A stretch of 25,831 bases of DNA from positions 1 through 25,831 of the IMG/VR virus record IMGVR_UViG_3300043470_001313; one strand, given 5' to 3'. The position numbers were made by a program, and so were the translations under genes. The stretch comes from a virus. Of this stretch, positions 1 through 9,600 are shown piece by piece (positions within the stretch are counted from its first letter, which is position 1; every line of letters starts with the position of its first letter). The notes beneath the pieces were generated by a model. It was not told the DNA's origin, made no database searches, and saw only the letters and a list, made by a program, of their open reading frames with translations.

Positions 1-1179
1 AATCATCAAAACATTGGGGTAATTAAACAATCTAACCTATGTAATGAGATTTACCAATATACTGATGAGACCACTACAGCAATCTGTACATTATCATCTA
101 TGGTATTGAAAAACTTTATTGTTAAAGGAGAGTTTGATTTCAAATTACTTTATAGTGAAGTTAGAAAGGTTGTTAGAGCACTTAACAAAGTTGTTGACAT
201 TAATAGTTATTCAACTGAACAAGGTAGAAAAGGTGGTTTAGAACAAAGAGCAATTGCAATTGGAACTCAAGGTCTTGCTGACGTATTCTTTTTAATGGAT
301 TATATCTTCACATCTGAAGAGGCAAAACAATTAAACAAAGAAATATTTGAAACAATCTACTTTGCAGCAATCACCGAGAGTATGGAATTATGTAAATCAG
401 GTGAATACAAACCATACAAATTCTTTAAAGGTTCACCAATGTCAAAAGGTATATTCCAATTTGATATGTGGGGGTTAGATTACGAAGGATTAGGTAGAAT
501 GTGGGATTGGGATTCACTTAAGTTAGAAGTGTCTAATCACGGGGTTTGTAATTCGTTATTCACGGCTCAGATGCCAGTTGCATCTTCTGCTAAAATAACA
601 GGTTCATTTGAAATGACTGAACCGGCTCACTCGGCATTATTTAATCGTCGTGTAGTTGGGGGTGAAATTCTAATTGTTAACAAATACTTAATTAGTGATT
701 TTGAAAAAATTGGTATTTGGTCTGAAGATTTGAAAAATGAAATCATTATGAATGAAGGGTCAATTCAAAATATTAACTTTAATAATTATCTTGACCAAGA
801 AGATAAAAATTACAACAAGAAAGTTAAAAGAATTGAACATTTAATTCCAAAATATAAAACAATTTGGGAAATATCTCAAAGAGAATTAATTGATATGGCG
901 GCAGACAGAGCACCATTCATTGACCAATCACAATCAATGAATATCTATATGTCCAATCCAACATTATCAAAGATTTCATCATCACACTTCCATTCTTGGG
1001 GTAAAGGATTGAAAACTCTTTGTTATTATGTTAGAACAAAGGCAATATCGACCGGAGCTAAACACTTGGCGGTGGACATATCTAAAGTAGGTCAACCAAA
1101 ACCAATTGAAAAACCAACAGTTGAACTAACTTCAAAACCAACAGACACAGAATTTGAGTGTTTTGGGTGTGGTTCTTAA
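1..1179 (+). CDS. nrdA: Ribonucleoside-diphosphate reductase large (alpha) subunit, 3' part (5' end outside window)
   Basis: Catalytic subunit of class I ribonucleotide reductase, which reduces ribonucleoside diphosphates to deoxynucleotides for phage DNA synthesis. The frame is open from base 1, so the ATG at 100 is internal and the gene is cut by the window edge; 392 residues are visible, roughly the C-terminal half of a 760-800 residue protein. Seen directly: the active-site block SNLCNEI, whose Cys (bases 40-42) matches the thiyl-radical Cys439 of E. coli NrdA with its flanking Asn and Glu; AICTLSS, whose Cys (85-87) matches Cys462; the FIDQSQS motif; the Tyr-Tyr pair (1024-1029) of the radical-transfer path; and a C-terminal Cys-x-x-Cys tail (1159-1170), the shuttle thiols. 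The FIDQSQS wording and the ending CFGCGS resemble the eukaryote-like NrdA branch more than the E. coli type. No beta subunit is in the window. A strong terminator follows. Confidence 0.95.
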   Translation, partial: NHQNIGVIKQSNLCNEIYQYTDETTTAICTLSSMVLKNFIVKGEFDFKLLYSEVRKVVRALNKVVDINSYSTEQGRKGGLEQRAIAIGTQGLADVFFLMDYIFTSEEAKQLNKEIFETIYFAAITESMELCKSGEYKPYKFFKGSPMSKGIFQFDMWGLDYEGLGRMWDWDSLKLEVSNHGVCNSLFTAQMPVASSAKITGSFEMTEPAHSALFNRRVVGGEILIVNKYLISDFEKIGIWSEDLKNEIIMNEGSIQNINFNNYLDQEDKNYNKKVKRIEHLIPKYKTIWEISQRELIDMAADRAPFIDQSQSMNIYMSNPTLSKISSSHFHSWGKGLKTLCYYVRTKAISTGAKHLAVDISKVGQPKPIEKPTVELTSKPTDTEFECFGCGS

Positions 1180-1189
1180 TAAGAATATA

Positions 1190-1220
1190 AATCACGACAT
1201 TAAGTCGTGATTTTTTATTT
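1190..1220 (+). terminator. Rho-independent terminator after nrdA
   Basis: A perfect 9-bp stem (AATCACGAC at 1190-1198 pairing with GTCGTGATT at 1204-1212) with a 5-base loop ATTAA, followed by a T-rich run to about 1220. It starts 10 bases after the nrdA stop codon and separates the nucleotide-metabolism gene from the tail cluster. Confidence 0.9.
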
Positions 1221-1226
1221 TAGGGG

Positions 1227-1264
1227 TATTTATAAAAAATAATTACGACACTATATTTATAGAT
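1227..1264 (+). promoter_or_regulatory. AT-rich leader of the baseplate cluster, possible promoter
   Basis: The space between the nrdA terminator and the gp25-like start must hold the signal that starts the tail cluster if the terminator is efficient. It contains TATTTATA twice (1227-1234 and 1254-1261, 27 bases apart) and TATAAAAA at 1231-1238, one base different from the T4 late-promoter element TATAAATA and 27 bases before the ATG. There is no Shine-Dalgarno motif before the ATG. The promoter call rests on position and weak motif similarity only. Confidence 0.3.
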
Positions 1265-1723
1265 ATGGCAGATGGAAAAACATATGGTATTAATTTCCCT
1301 TTTAGGGATTCTTATGATGGAAAGTATTTAGACCTTTCTACAGATAGTGCTGAAGAAACAAGAACGGATTTAATACATTTATTATTGACTAGAAAAGGAA
1401 GTAGATATTTTTTACCTGATTTTGGAACAAGATTGTATGAATTTATTTTTGAACCATTAGACGGTCCAACCTTTTCAGATATTGATGCAGAAATTAGAGA
1501 TGCGGTTGAAGAATATATACCGGGAATAACAATAAAAAATATAAGTATTACTGCAGCATCAGATGGTGAGGAGGATAAAGGTACTTATATTGACCAATAC
1601 GATACTCGTGTATATAGAGTACCGGGTATTGGAACTAAAGAACATACTGCAAAGGTAAAAATAGATTATCAAATAAATAATGACGTGTTTAACGCTAGTG
1701 ATTTTGTAATCCTAAATATTTAA
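1265..1723 (+). CDS. Baseplate wedge / sheath-initiator protein, gp25-like (GPW/gp25 family)
   Basis: 152 residues. Members of the GPW/gp25 family sit at the top of the baseplate wedge and form the platform from which the contractile sheath polymerises. The typical pattern is visible: RTDLIHLLLTRKGSR (residues 33-47), then the PDFGTRLYEFIFEPLD segment (51-66), an acidic helix, and a beta region around ITIKNISI (88-95). T4 gp25 is 132 residues; the extra length lies in an acidic insertion near 97-125. The Glu-Pro-Arg triad common in this family appears to be Ile-Pro-Gly at residues 85-87. The gene opens the rightward cluster and is followed after 6 bases by the gp6-like gene, the same functional pair that meets in the T4 wedge core. 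The start is AT-rich with no Shine-Dalgarno motif. Confidence 0.9.
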   Translation: MADGKTYGINFPFRDSYDGKYLDLSTDSAEETRTDLIHLLLTRKGSRYFLPDFGTRLYEFIFEPLDGPTFSDIDAEIRDAVEEYIPGITIKNISITAASDGEEDKGTYIDQYDTRVYRVPGIGTKEHTAKVKIDYQINNDVFNASDFVILNI

Positions 1724-1729
1724 AAGAAT

Positions 1730-3568
1730 ATGGCAAATAAAAAAATATCGTATACTACGAGAGATTTCCAATCAATTAGAACAGAGTTAGTAAATTTTAC
1801 TAGAACTTATTATCCGGATTTAGTTGACAACTTTAATGATGCAAGTGTATTCTCTGTATTATTAGACTTAAACGCTGCGGTTACTGATAACCTTCAATTT
1901 AATATAGATAGAAGTATTCAGGAAACAGTATTACAATATGCTCAACAAAGGTCATCAGTTTTTAATATAGCCAAGACTTATGGATTAAAAGTTCCGGGTC
2001 AAAGACCTTCAGTTGCTTTAGTTGATTTCTCAATAACAGTTCCTGCTTTTGGTGATAAAGAAGATTTAAGATATTGTGGTATACTACGTAGAGGTTCTCA
2101 AGTAAATGGTGCCGGTCAAGTATTTGAAACGGTTTATGATATTGATTTTTCATCACCTTCAAATGCTGAAGGATTTCCAAATAGATTAAAAATACCGAAT
2201 TTTGATTCTAATAATAAATTACTGAATTATACTATAACTAAAAGAGAAACTGTTGTTAATGGAATTACCAAAGTTTTTAAAAGAGTTATTACAGCAAATG
2301 ATGTAAGACCATTCTTTGAATTATTTTTACCTGAAAAGACTGTTTTAGGAGTTACAAGTGTTTTATTGAAAGATGGGACACAATATGCTAATGTTCCTTC
2401 AAATCAAGAATTTTTAGGTGTTGATAATCGATGGTTAGAAGTTCAAGCGTTGGCTCAAGATAGAGTTTTTATTGAAGACCCAACAAAAGTTTCGGATAAT
2501 CCGGGTATAAAAGTTGGTAGATATGTTGCCACAGCAACTAAATTTATTACTGAATTTACACCTGAAGGTTTCTTTAAAATGACGTTTGGTGGTGGTACAC
2601 AATCGGCAGATGAACAATTAAGAGAATTTGCTAGAGATGGTAAACCATTAAATTTATACAAATATTCTAATAACTTTGCTTTAGGTAGTACTTTAAAACC
2701 TAACTCAACTCTATTTGTCCAATATAGAATTGGTGGTGGAACAGGAAGTAATTTAGGTGTTGGAGTTATAACTCAAATAGGTACTGTTTCATTCTTTGTG
2801 AATGGTCCATCTGAATCTGTAAACACAACTGTTGTTAATTCATTAAGATGTAACAATGTGACCGCAGCGATTGGTGGGGCTAATTACCCGACAACCGAAG
2901 AAGTAAGAAATTTAGTATCATATAACTTTACAGCACAAAACAGAGCGGTTACCGTAAATGATTATGAATCAATTATTAGAACAATGCCATCACAATTTGG
3001 TGCGCCGGCTAAAGTGGCAATAACTGAAGAAAACAATAAGATTAAAGTTCAAATGTTATCATATGATGAAACCGGTAGATTAACCGAAATAGTTTCAAAT
3101 ACTTTAAAAAATAATGTTGCGAATTATTTATCAAATTATCGTATGATTAATGATTATGTGTCAATTGAAAGTGCTAATGTTATTGATTTAGCAATCAATG
3201 TAGATGTGGTATTAGATAACTCACAAAATCAAGGTTCTATAATTTCTCAAGTAATTAATATAATAACTGACTATTTTGACCCAACAAACCAAGAAATGGG
3301 TGAGAATGTTAATGTTTCTGAATTAAGACGATTAGTTCAAAGTGAAAATGGTATAATTTCAGTTTCTGATATGACATTCTTTAATAAAGTTGGTGGACAA
3401 TATTCATCTTCTCAAACATCACAAAGATATATTGACTCTGAAACCAAACAAATTGAATTAGTCGATGATACAATTTTTGCTGAACCAAGACAAGTGTATC
3501 AGATTAGATATCCAAACAAAGATATCAATGTTAGAGTTAAGAATATTAAAACAGTTAATTTCTCTTAG
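1730..3568 (+). CDS. Baseplate wedge protein, gp6-like (baseplate J family)
   Basis: 612 residues, close to T4 gp6 (660). In T4, two gp6 copies per wedge form the ring that holds the baseplate together and rearranges on contraction. The N-terminus shows the family opening (YTTRDFQSIRTELVNF, then a DNFNDASVFSVLLDLNA segment at about 33-51), followed by helices carrying NLQFNIDRSIQETVL. The baseplate-J signature NRAVTVNDYESIIRTMP lies at about residues 404-420 and leads into the C-terminal beta domains. Length and order match the family and no frameshift is seen. The position directly after the gp25-like gene supports the call. The TAG stop is followed by a 71-base gap, the longest in the cluster. 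Confidence 0.9.
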   Translation: MANKKISYTTRDFQSIRTELVNFTRTYYPDLVDNFNDASVFSVLLDLNAAVTDNLQFNIDRSIQETVLQYAQQRSSVFNIAKTYGLKVPGQRPSVALVDFSITVPAFGDKEDLRYCGILRRGSQVNGAGQVFETVYDIDFSSPSNAEGFPNRLKIPNFDSNNKLLNYTITKRETVVNGITKVFKRVITANDVRPFFELFLPEKTVLGVTSVLLKDGTQYANVPSNQEFLGVDNRWLEVQALAQDRVFIEDPTKVSDNPGIKVGRYVATATKFITEFTPEGFFKMTFGGGTQSADEQLREFARDGKPLNLYKYSNNFALGSTLKPNSTLFVQYRIGGGTGSNLGVGVITQIGTVSFFVNGPSESVNTTVVNSLRCNNVTAAIGGANYPTTEEVRNLVSYNFTAQNRAVTVNDYESIIRTMPSQFGAPAKVAITEENNKIKVQMLSYDETGRLTEIVSNTLKNNVANYLSNYRMINDYVSIESANVIDLAINVDVVLDNSQNQGSIISQVINIITDYFDPTNQEMGENVNVSELRRLVQSENGIISVSDMTFFNKVGGQYSSSQTSQRYIDSETKQIELVDDTIFAEPRQVYQIRYPNKDINVRVKNIKTVNFS

Positions 3569-3639
3569 CAATTTATTTTAAAATTTATTGAATTATCTTT
3601 TGAAAATAGTATATAAACTATTTATTAAAAAAGATTATT
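3569..3639 (+). promoter_or_regulatory. AT-rich 71-base gap with inverted repeat, possible promoter or operator
   Basis: The only sizeable gap in the rightward tail cluster. It holds an inverted repeat, AAATAGT (3604-3610) and ACTATTT (3617-3623), with the six-base loop ATATAA. TATAAACT (3612-3619) overlaps it, loosely resembles the T4 late element TATAAATA, and lies 20 bases before the next ATG. The stem is only A/T-rich, so it is too weak for a convincing terminator. A promoter or processing site for the giant downstream gene is plausible but unproven. Confidence 0.25.
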
Positions 3640-6600
3640 ATGTCCAATTCATTTAGAATACGTACCGAGCCTGGTGTTGATAAATCACTTAACGTCTTGA
3701 TAGACCAAGAATTTGAGTATTTAGAAATATTATCTCTAAAATTATTACCAAGTCAAATATATACTAGACAATGCTCAGATTATGGGGTTATTGTTGGTAG
3801 AGTAAGTGTAAACAATGGTTTTGGTATTCCAAATGCTAAAGTATCCGTATTTATTCCTTTAGATACAAATGATGAACTTAATCCTGTTGTTTCAGACTTA
3901 TACCCATACAAAACATTAACAGATTTAAATGAAGATGGTTATAGATATAATCTATTACCATATGTTAAATCCCATTCCGGACATAATCCAACAGGAACTT
4001 TTTTTACAAGAGACAATGTTTTAACTGACCCTACTTTAATACAGGTATATGACAAGTATTACAAATATTCTACAGTAACAAATTCTAGTGGTGACTATAT
4101 GATTTTTGGTGTACCTGCCGGAAGTCAAACAATTGTGGTTGATATTGACTTATCAGACATTGGTGAATTTTCGTTGTCACCTCAAGATTTGATAAGAATG
4201 GGTCTTGCAACACCAACTCAAGTTGCGGGTATAAATTTTAAAGCCTCATCAAATTTAAATTCTTTACCTCAAATTATTACTATTAATAGAACTATTGAAG
4301 TTGAGCCGTTATGGGGTCAACCTGAAATATGTAATTTGGGTATAACAAGAACTGATTTTGATTTATCTAAAGAATCCGGTATTGATATTAGACCAACATC
4401 AATTTTTATGGGGTCTATTGTATCAAGTAATGATGATGACGCTCTTCCAAGAAATTGTAAACCGAGACTTAAATCCGGTTCACAATGTACTTTAGTTGCA
4501 GGTCCGGGAGAAATATTAGCGATAAGACAAACTATCTTTTTAGATGCTCAGGGTAAACCAATTTTAGAGACAGTTGATTTAGAAGAAGGTGGTCAAGTTA
4601 TTGATGATAATGGTGCGTGGTTAGTTGATGTCCCAATGAATTTAGATTATTTAATAACTAATGAGTTTGGTGAACAAGTTATATCTGATGACCCTAAAAA
4701 AGGAATTCCAACTAAAGGTAAATATCGTTTTAAAGTTAAATGGAATCAATCTCCGTCGTTATCTGAATCAGTTAAACGAGGATATTTTTTAGTACCAAAT
4801 GTTAAAGAACATGGGTGGACTAATAGTGGTTCAAACCCAAATTCAATTAAAAAACATAAGTCATATGCGTTTAGTTTAGATTGGGATGATTATGTTGATT
4901 TTCAATCAGCGATTGATTGTACGGATACTTTTTATTTAATGCAATATAATAAAGTTTATACTGTATCACAATTGGTTGACCAATTTAGAAAAGGATATTT
5001 AAATAGTCAATTTATTGGTATTAAAAATATTTTAGACGAATCTTGTGAAAGTGAAAATAATAAATTCCCAACAAATGATGGTGTTTTTAGGTTTGATTTA
5101 ATTTATTTTTTATTTTGGATAATGTTATTTTTATTCAGACCGGTTTTTATATCATTAATACCTGTTATCCATATCCTTTGGTTTGTTCTTAAAATTTTGG
5201 CGGCAATAATGTCGGGTATAATTTTTCTAGTAGTAGCCGTTGTTGCAGTAATCTGTGGTATTTTAAGGTCGGTTTTAGGAGGTTTAGCTAATTTACCTCG
5301 TTGGTTAGGGGGTAGGTTTTTTAGAAGATTAAGAGATAAACTTGATTGTCCAACAATCGACGACGCTAGGCGTATTGCAGCTCAAATTCTTGAATTTCCT
5401 GATAAGTTAAAAAATATTAAAATACCAAATTTGTCTTATCCGGAGTGTTCTTTTTGTGATTGCGGAGATAATGGTGGATTACCAAAAGACGAACCTGGTA
5501 TTGCACAATTAGAAGTTCAAACCCCACCACCTGGAGAGGTTCCTGAAGCTCCTGGTACGTCATTATTAACACCATTTCAAATTTCTTCACAATATGTGAT
5601 TAATAGATTATTTAATGGAACATTAGGTTCACCAAATGTTAATACTGCGGATTCTGTTTATCAAACATTATTTGCGGGTGATGGTTTGGGGAATGCTAAT
5701 GCTGCATCATTTACTCCATCAACAAGAGTTCCTGGTTTATTTACTACAACAAATAATGATGAAATACCAACCACAACAACAAATCCTACAGACCCTGAAT
5801 TTGGGTATTTTACGTCAAGTTTAAGTGTATCAGAAAGATTAAACTTATTTAATACAAAGGCAAAATATTTTAATGAAAGTGGTAATAATCCTGGTGGTGG
5901 AGTTAATAGAATTAAAGTAACATTCCAACCGGATTTGAATAATTCAACAACTAATTTTCATTATGATAATGTAATTGCTATTGTTTGTACCCCAAGTGCG
6001 GCTAATTTAGAAGCGGGTGTTATGTTATCTTTCCAAGATTTTGTACAATCAAAAGATTTAAATGTTATTAATACAGGGACTACTTTAAATGACTATGGTA
6101 CTAACACGATAACAGGTACAACAATAAATAGTGGGTCAACAACTAACCCCGGAACAATAACAATTAACTATGCGAATCCAGATGGTTCAGGTAATATGGC
6201 TACACCGGTAACTTATCAAATTGTTACTTTTTCAGGTGACCCTCGATATGCTAGATTCCCTATGGATGTTGAGTATTTCCAAGTCATTACAGGTATGACC
6301 TATTCTGAATATAGTGGAATGTGTAATAGTAGTTCTATTTCTGTTACAGGGGATTGGAATAATAATAATTCATTTAATAATAGGTTTTTAAGTAACGATA
6401 TGAGATTTTATCGTATAACACAACCTCAAGAAGATGAATATTTTCCTGTACCTATTAATTGTGGTAAAAATTTATCTTGGTCAACAATAAATAGATTATT
6501 TTCACCTATAGACTATTATAAATCAATTGATAAACAAAAAGTAATATTTTTAGTTAGAGGGGTTGACCCAAATTCATCTAGAACTAAAGTTCAATATGAT

Positions 6601-9600
6601 TTAAGTAGATTATTTGGTTATAACTTCGATAATCCGTCAACAATAGTGACAGGTGATAAATATAAGTTAAATTATCCAATTCAGGGTACTTTAAATTGTG
6701 AAAACCACATAAGTGATGGTGGTGTTGGTGTTAACAATCTAAATGTAAATTATTATTATGATTCATTTCGTTTTGAACCTTCTTTAACAGCACCCGCACC
6801 TCCACCACCTCCTGGAGGTAACCCAACTTCAACATTTGGTTTTAGTTCGTTTACATCTAATTTACAATCATATTATTCTAATTTAGATACTACAAATGGT
6901 AGTTTTACTCCCGGACAAAGTGCTCCATCATTGTCATCGGTAACTTTACCATTATCTACAATATCTAAAGTTGTTGATACTTATACAAATACTGCTCCAC
7001 CACCATCACCGGTATCGGATATTTATTTCTATCAAGGTTCTAGTGCGTCTCAAAGTGTACCAATATCCCCATTAATTACTGATAATTTAATCTCAAATCA
7101 AGATACGGGCACTCAAACTATAATAACTACTTCAAATTTTAGTATCAGTGACGGTAATACTACTATAGTTCAATTTATTACTCCGGCAACACCATTTGAT
7201 GATTTAATAATATCTTCAGGAAATTGGGTAAATTATTTATATGCTCAAGAAATAGCAGGGTCAGGAATACTTAAATATTGGATTGATATCGATGAAATGC
7301 AGTCAGATGGAACTACTGTAATTGCGAATATTGCGACGGGAAATTCATTTTATTTCAACGAGAGTCAAAATTCAGATGTATCAGGATATAAAGTTTTATC
7401 TCAGACACCTACATCCGTATCGACTCAAACAGTGACAACAAATTTAACAAGTAACCAACAAAATGTTTTGGTTTCCGATTATATAACACCACAATTAGGA
7501 TTTTCGGTTATTCCGAGTGGTGTACAAACATTTAAGTTACATTATCTAAAACAAGCATCGAGTGATGATATTAAGGCTTATGTTGAAATTCAATTAGCCG
7601 ATTCAACGGGAACACCAATAGGGCCAACAATAACATCTAATGTTGCTTCAATTGGGTGGGTTAGTGCGGCGGTACCTGTTGTGGTTAATCTTAATATTAC
7701 TTTACCAACAACAACAATTAACCCAACAAATAGAATGATTGTTAGATTATATTTGAATAATGATGAATCATTCCCAAAATCAGTTGTATATTATACTGAA
7801 GGTAATTCATATTATTCACTTGTTGTTACATCGTTAGGTACAACAATTACAAGTACTCTTACGGATTATATGTATAGTATATCTCTACCCACATATGTGT
7901 TAAGTTCAGTTAATTCAAGAATTAGAATTAGTGTTAGGGCGTTAACAACCGGTATAAATAACTCTTTTTCGATTAGAATGGGAGGTTCAGCTCCGTCAAG
8001 AATAGAGATACCATTACCTCCAATTGAAATTGGAACACAAGGTTGGAATGGGTTTATTGCTGAGTGGGATGTGCCGTATTTATACCGTATTAACTGTTCT
8101 CTTGGTTTTCCTAAATTTTATAGTAGATACGCGGGGTCATATAATTTAACTCCGAATGACAATAGAGGGTATTATCCTGGTGAGATTGTTGAGGGGGGTT
8201 CTATGATGTATCAGCGATTGGATATTAATCAAACAACCGGTGCCGGTGACACTTCAATTTTACTTGAAGGTGTTTATTACGCTCCAAGATATTCAAGTGG
8301 ATTAACCTTAAATTATCAGTTAACAACTAGTAACCAAAAAAAGATAGTAATGAGGTCAGATAGATTACCAACATCAACATTTGTTCAGGATAATTTGGGG
8401 AATAGTTTTCCACTACATACTAACACCAATTTTTCAATTTTTGTGGTAACTGATGATGGGGCTACGATTAACCAAAGTGTTGATGGTACAGGTTCAAGTG
8501 ATTTATTTAATGGTGAAGGTGGTGCCTTTGTCCCTGAACCTCTTGTAGAACCGGCAGTTGTTAATCAAATTTTAGAGTCATTTAATTGTGGAAGCATGGC
8601 ACCATTAGGTTGTTATGACAGTAGAGAACCTTCTCCTGGTAAATATAATTTAATAATAGAACCTAAAAGTGATGATTGTTGGAGTTTTGGTGGTGGTAAA
8701 GTTAAATTTGATGGAGGGTGTTATATATTAATTACTCAACCAGTTTTTTCATTATTAGATGGTAGTGATTTTAGAATTGTGTTTGAATGGACAAATAGAA
8801 TTCAAGTTATGTTTGGGGCATGTAGAAATGTATTTTCCCATTTATTTACAAACAATTGGATTAATGGAGTTCTTTATCCTTTTTCATTCTCTAATGATGT
8901 TATTTTTAATAGTTTAAATCAACCGGTAAGTAGACTTTGTAATGATAATATATATTTTGACCAAGTTACTAATAATTTTTATTATAGAAGTAGCCCTTGG
9001 AATGATAGTACTTCTGAATTTGTTGGTATGGATAGACCTAGTCCTGGCGCAACTATAGAACTTCTATTTGGTGGTTATGGTGGTAATTTTAAAAATTTAA
9101 AATATCCTACAACTATCATGGATTTAGGGCCAAGAAATTTATATATACAAGAATTGGTTATGTCTGACGATTTTGATGGGTATGTTGCTAATCGATTAAA
9201 TACTACAACTTATGGTGATGTGTCTGAATTATTAAATCTTTTAATTATTACAAGATTAGCTAGCCCTACTTTTTTAACACAAATTGCAGGTGTTGGTATT
9301 CTAACATTTTTCACTAGAACTAAACTTATGGTTGATGGTGATTATGCTCAAATGATAGCAATTAATTCTGAATTATCTGTTGCTCCGTTTCAATCAATAA
9401 ATTATCCTGACAGACCTCCTGGAGAGCAAAACCCTATATACTATAATCCGTCAGGTAATATTAACGATATTGTATTTGGTGTTTTCTTTTCTTCTGATAC
9501 TCAAACACGAGATTTTATATCACCAAAAAGAACAATTATTGACCCTGATGGACTTGTAGACCAACCGTGTACTTTTAGTTATTTTTCTGTGTTTACTCAA

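Noticed and set aside
100-102. ATG as the start of a 359-residue nrdA product
   Set aside because: The frame is open to base 1 and the upstream codons include the active-site SNLCNEI block with the thiyl-radical Cys, so this ATG is internal.
1962-2661. Three minus-strand open frames of 60-72 codons inside the gp6-like gene
   Set aside because: They lie wholly within a well-supported conserved gene, have biased composition and no recognisable motif.
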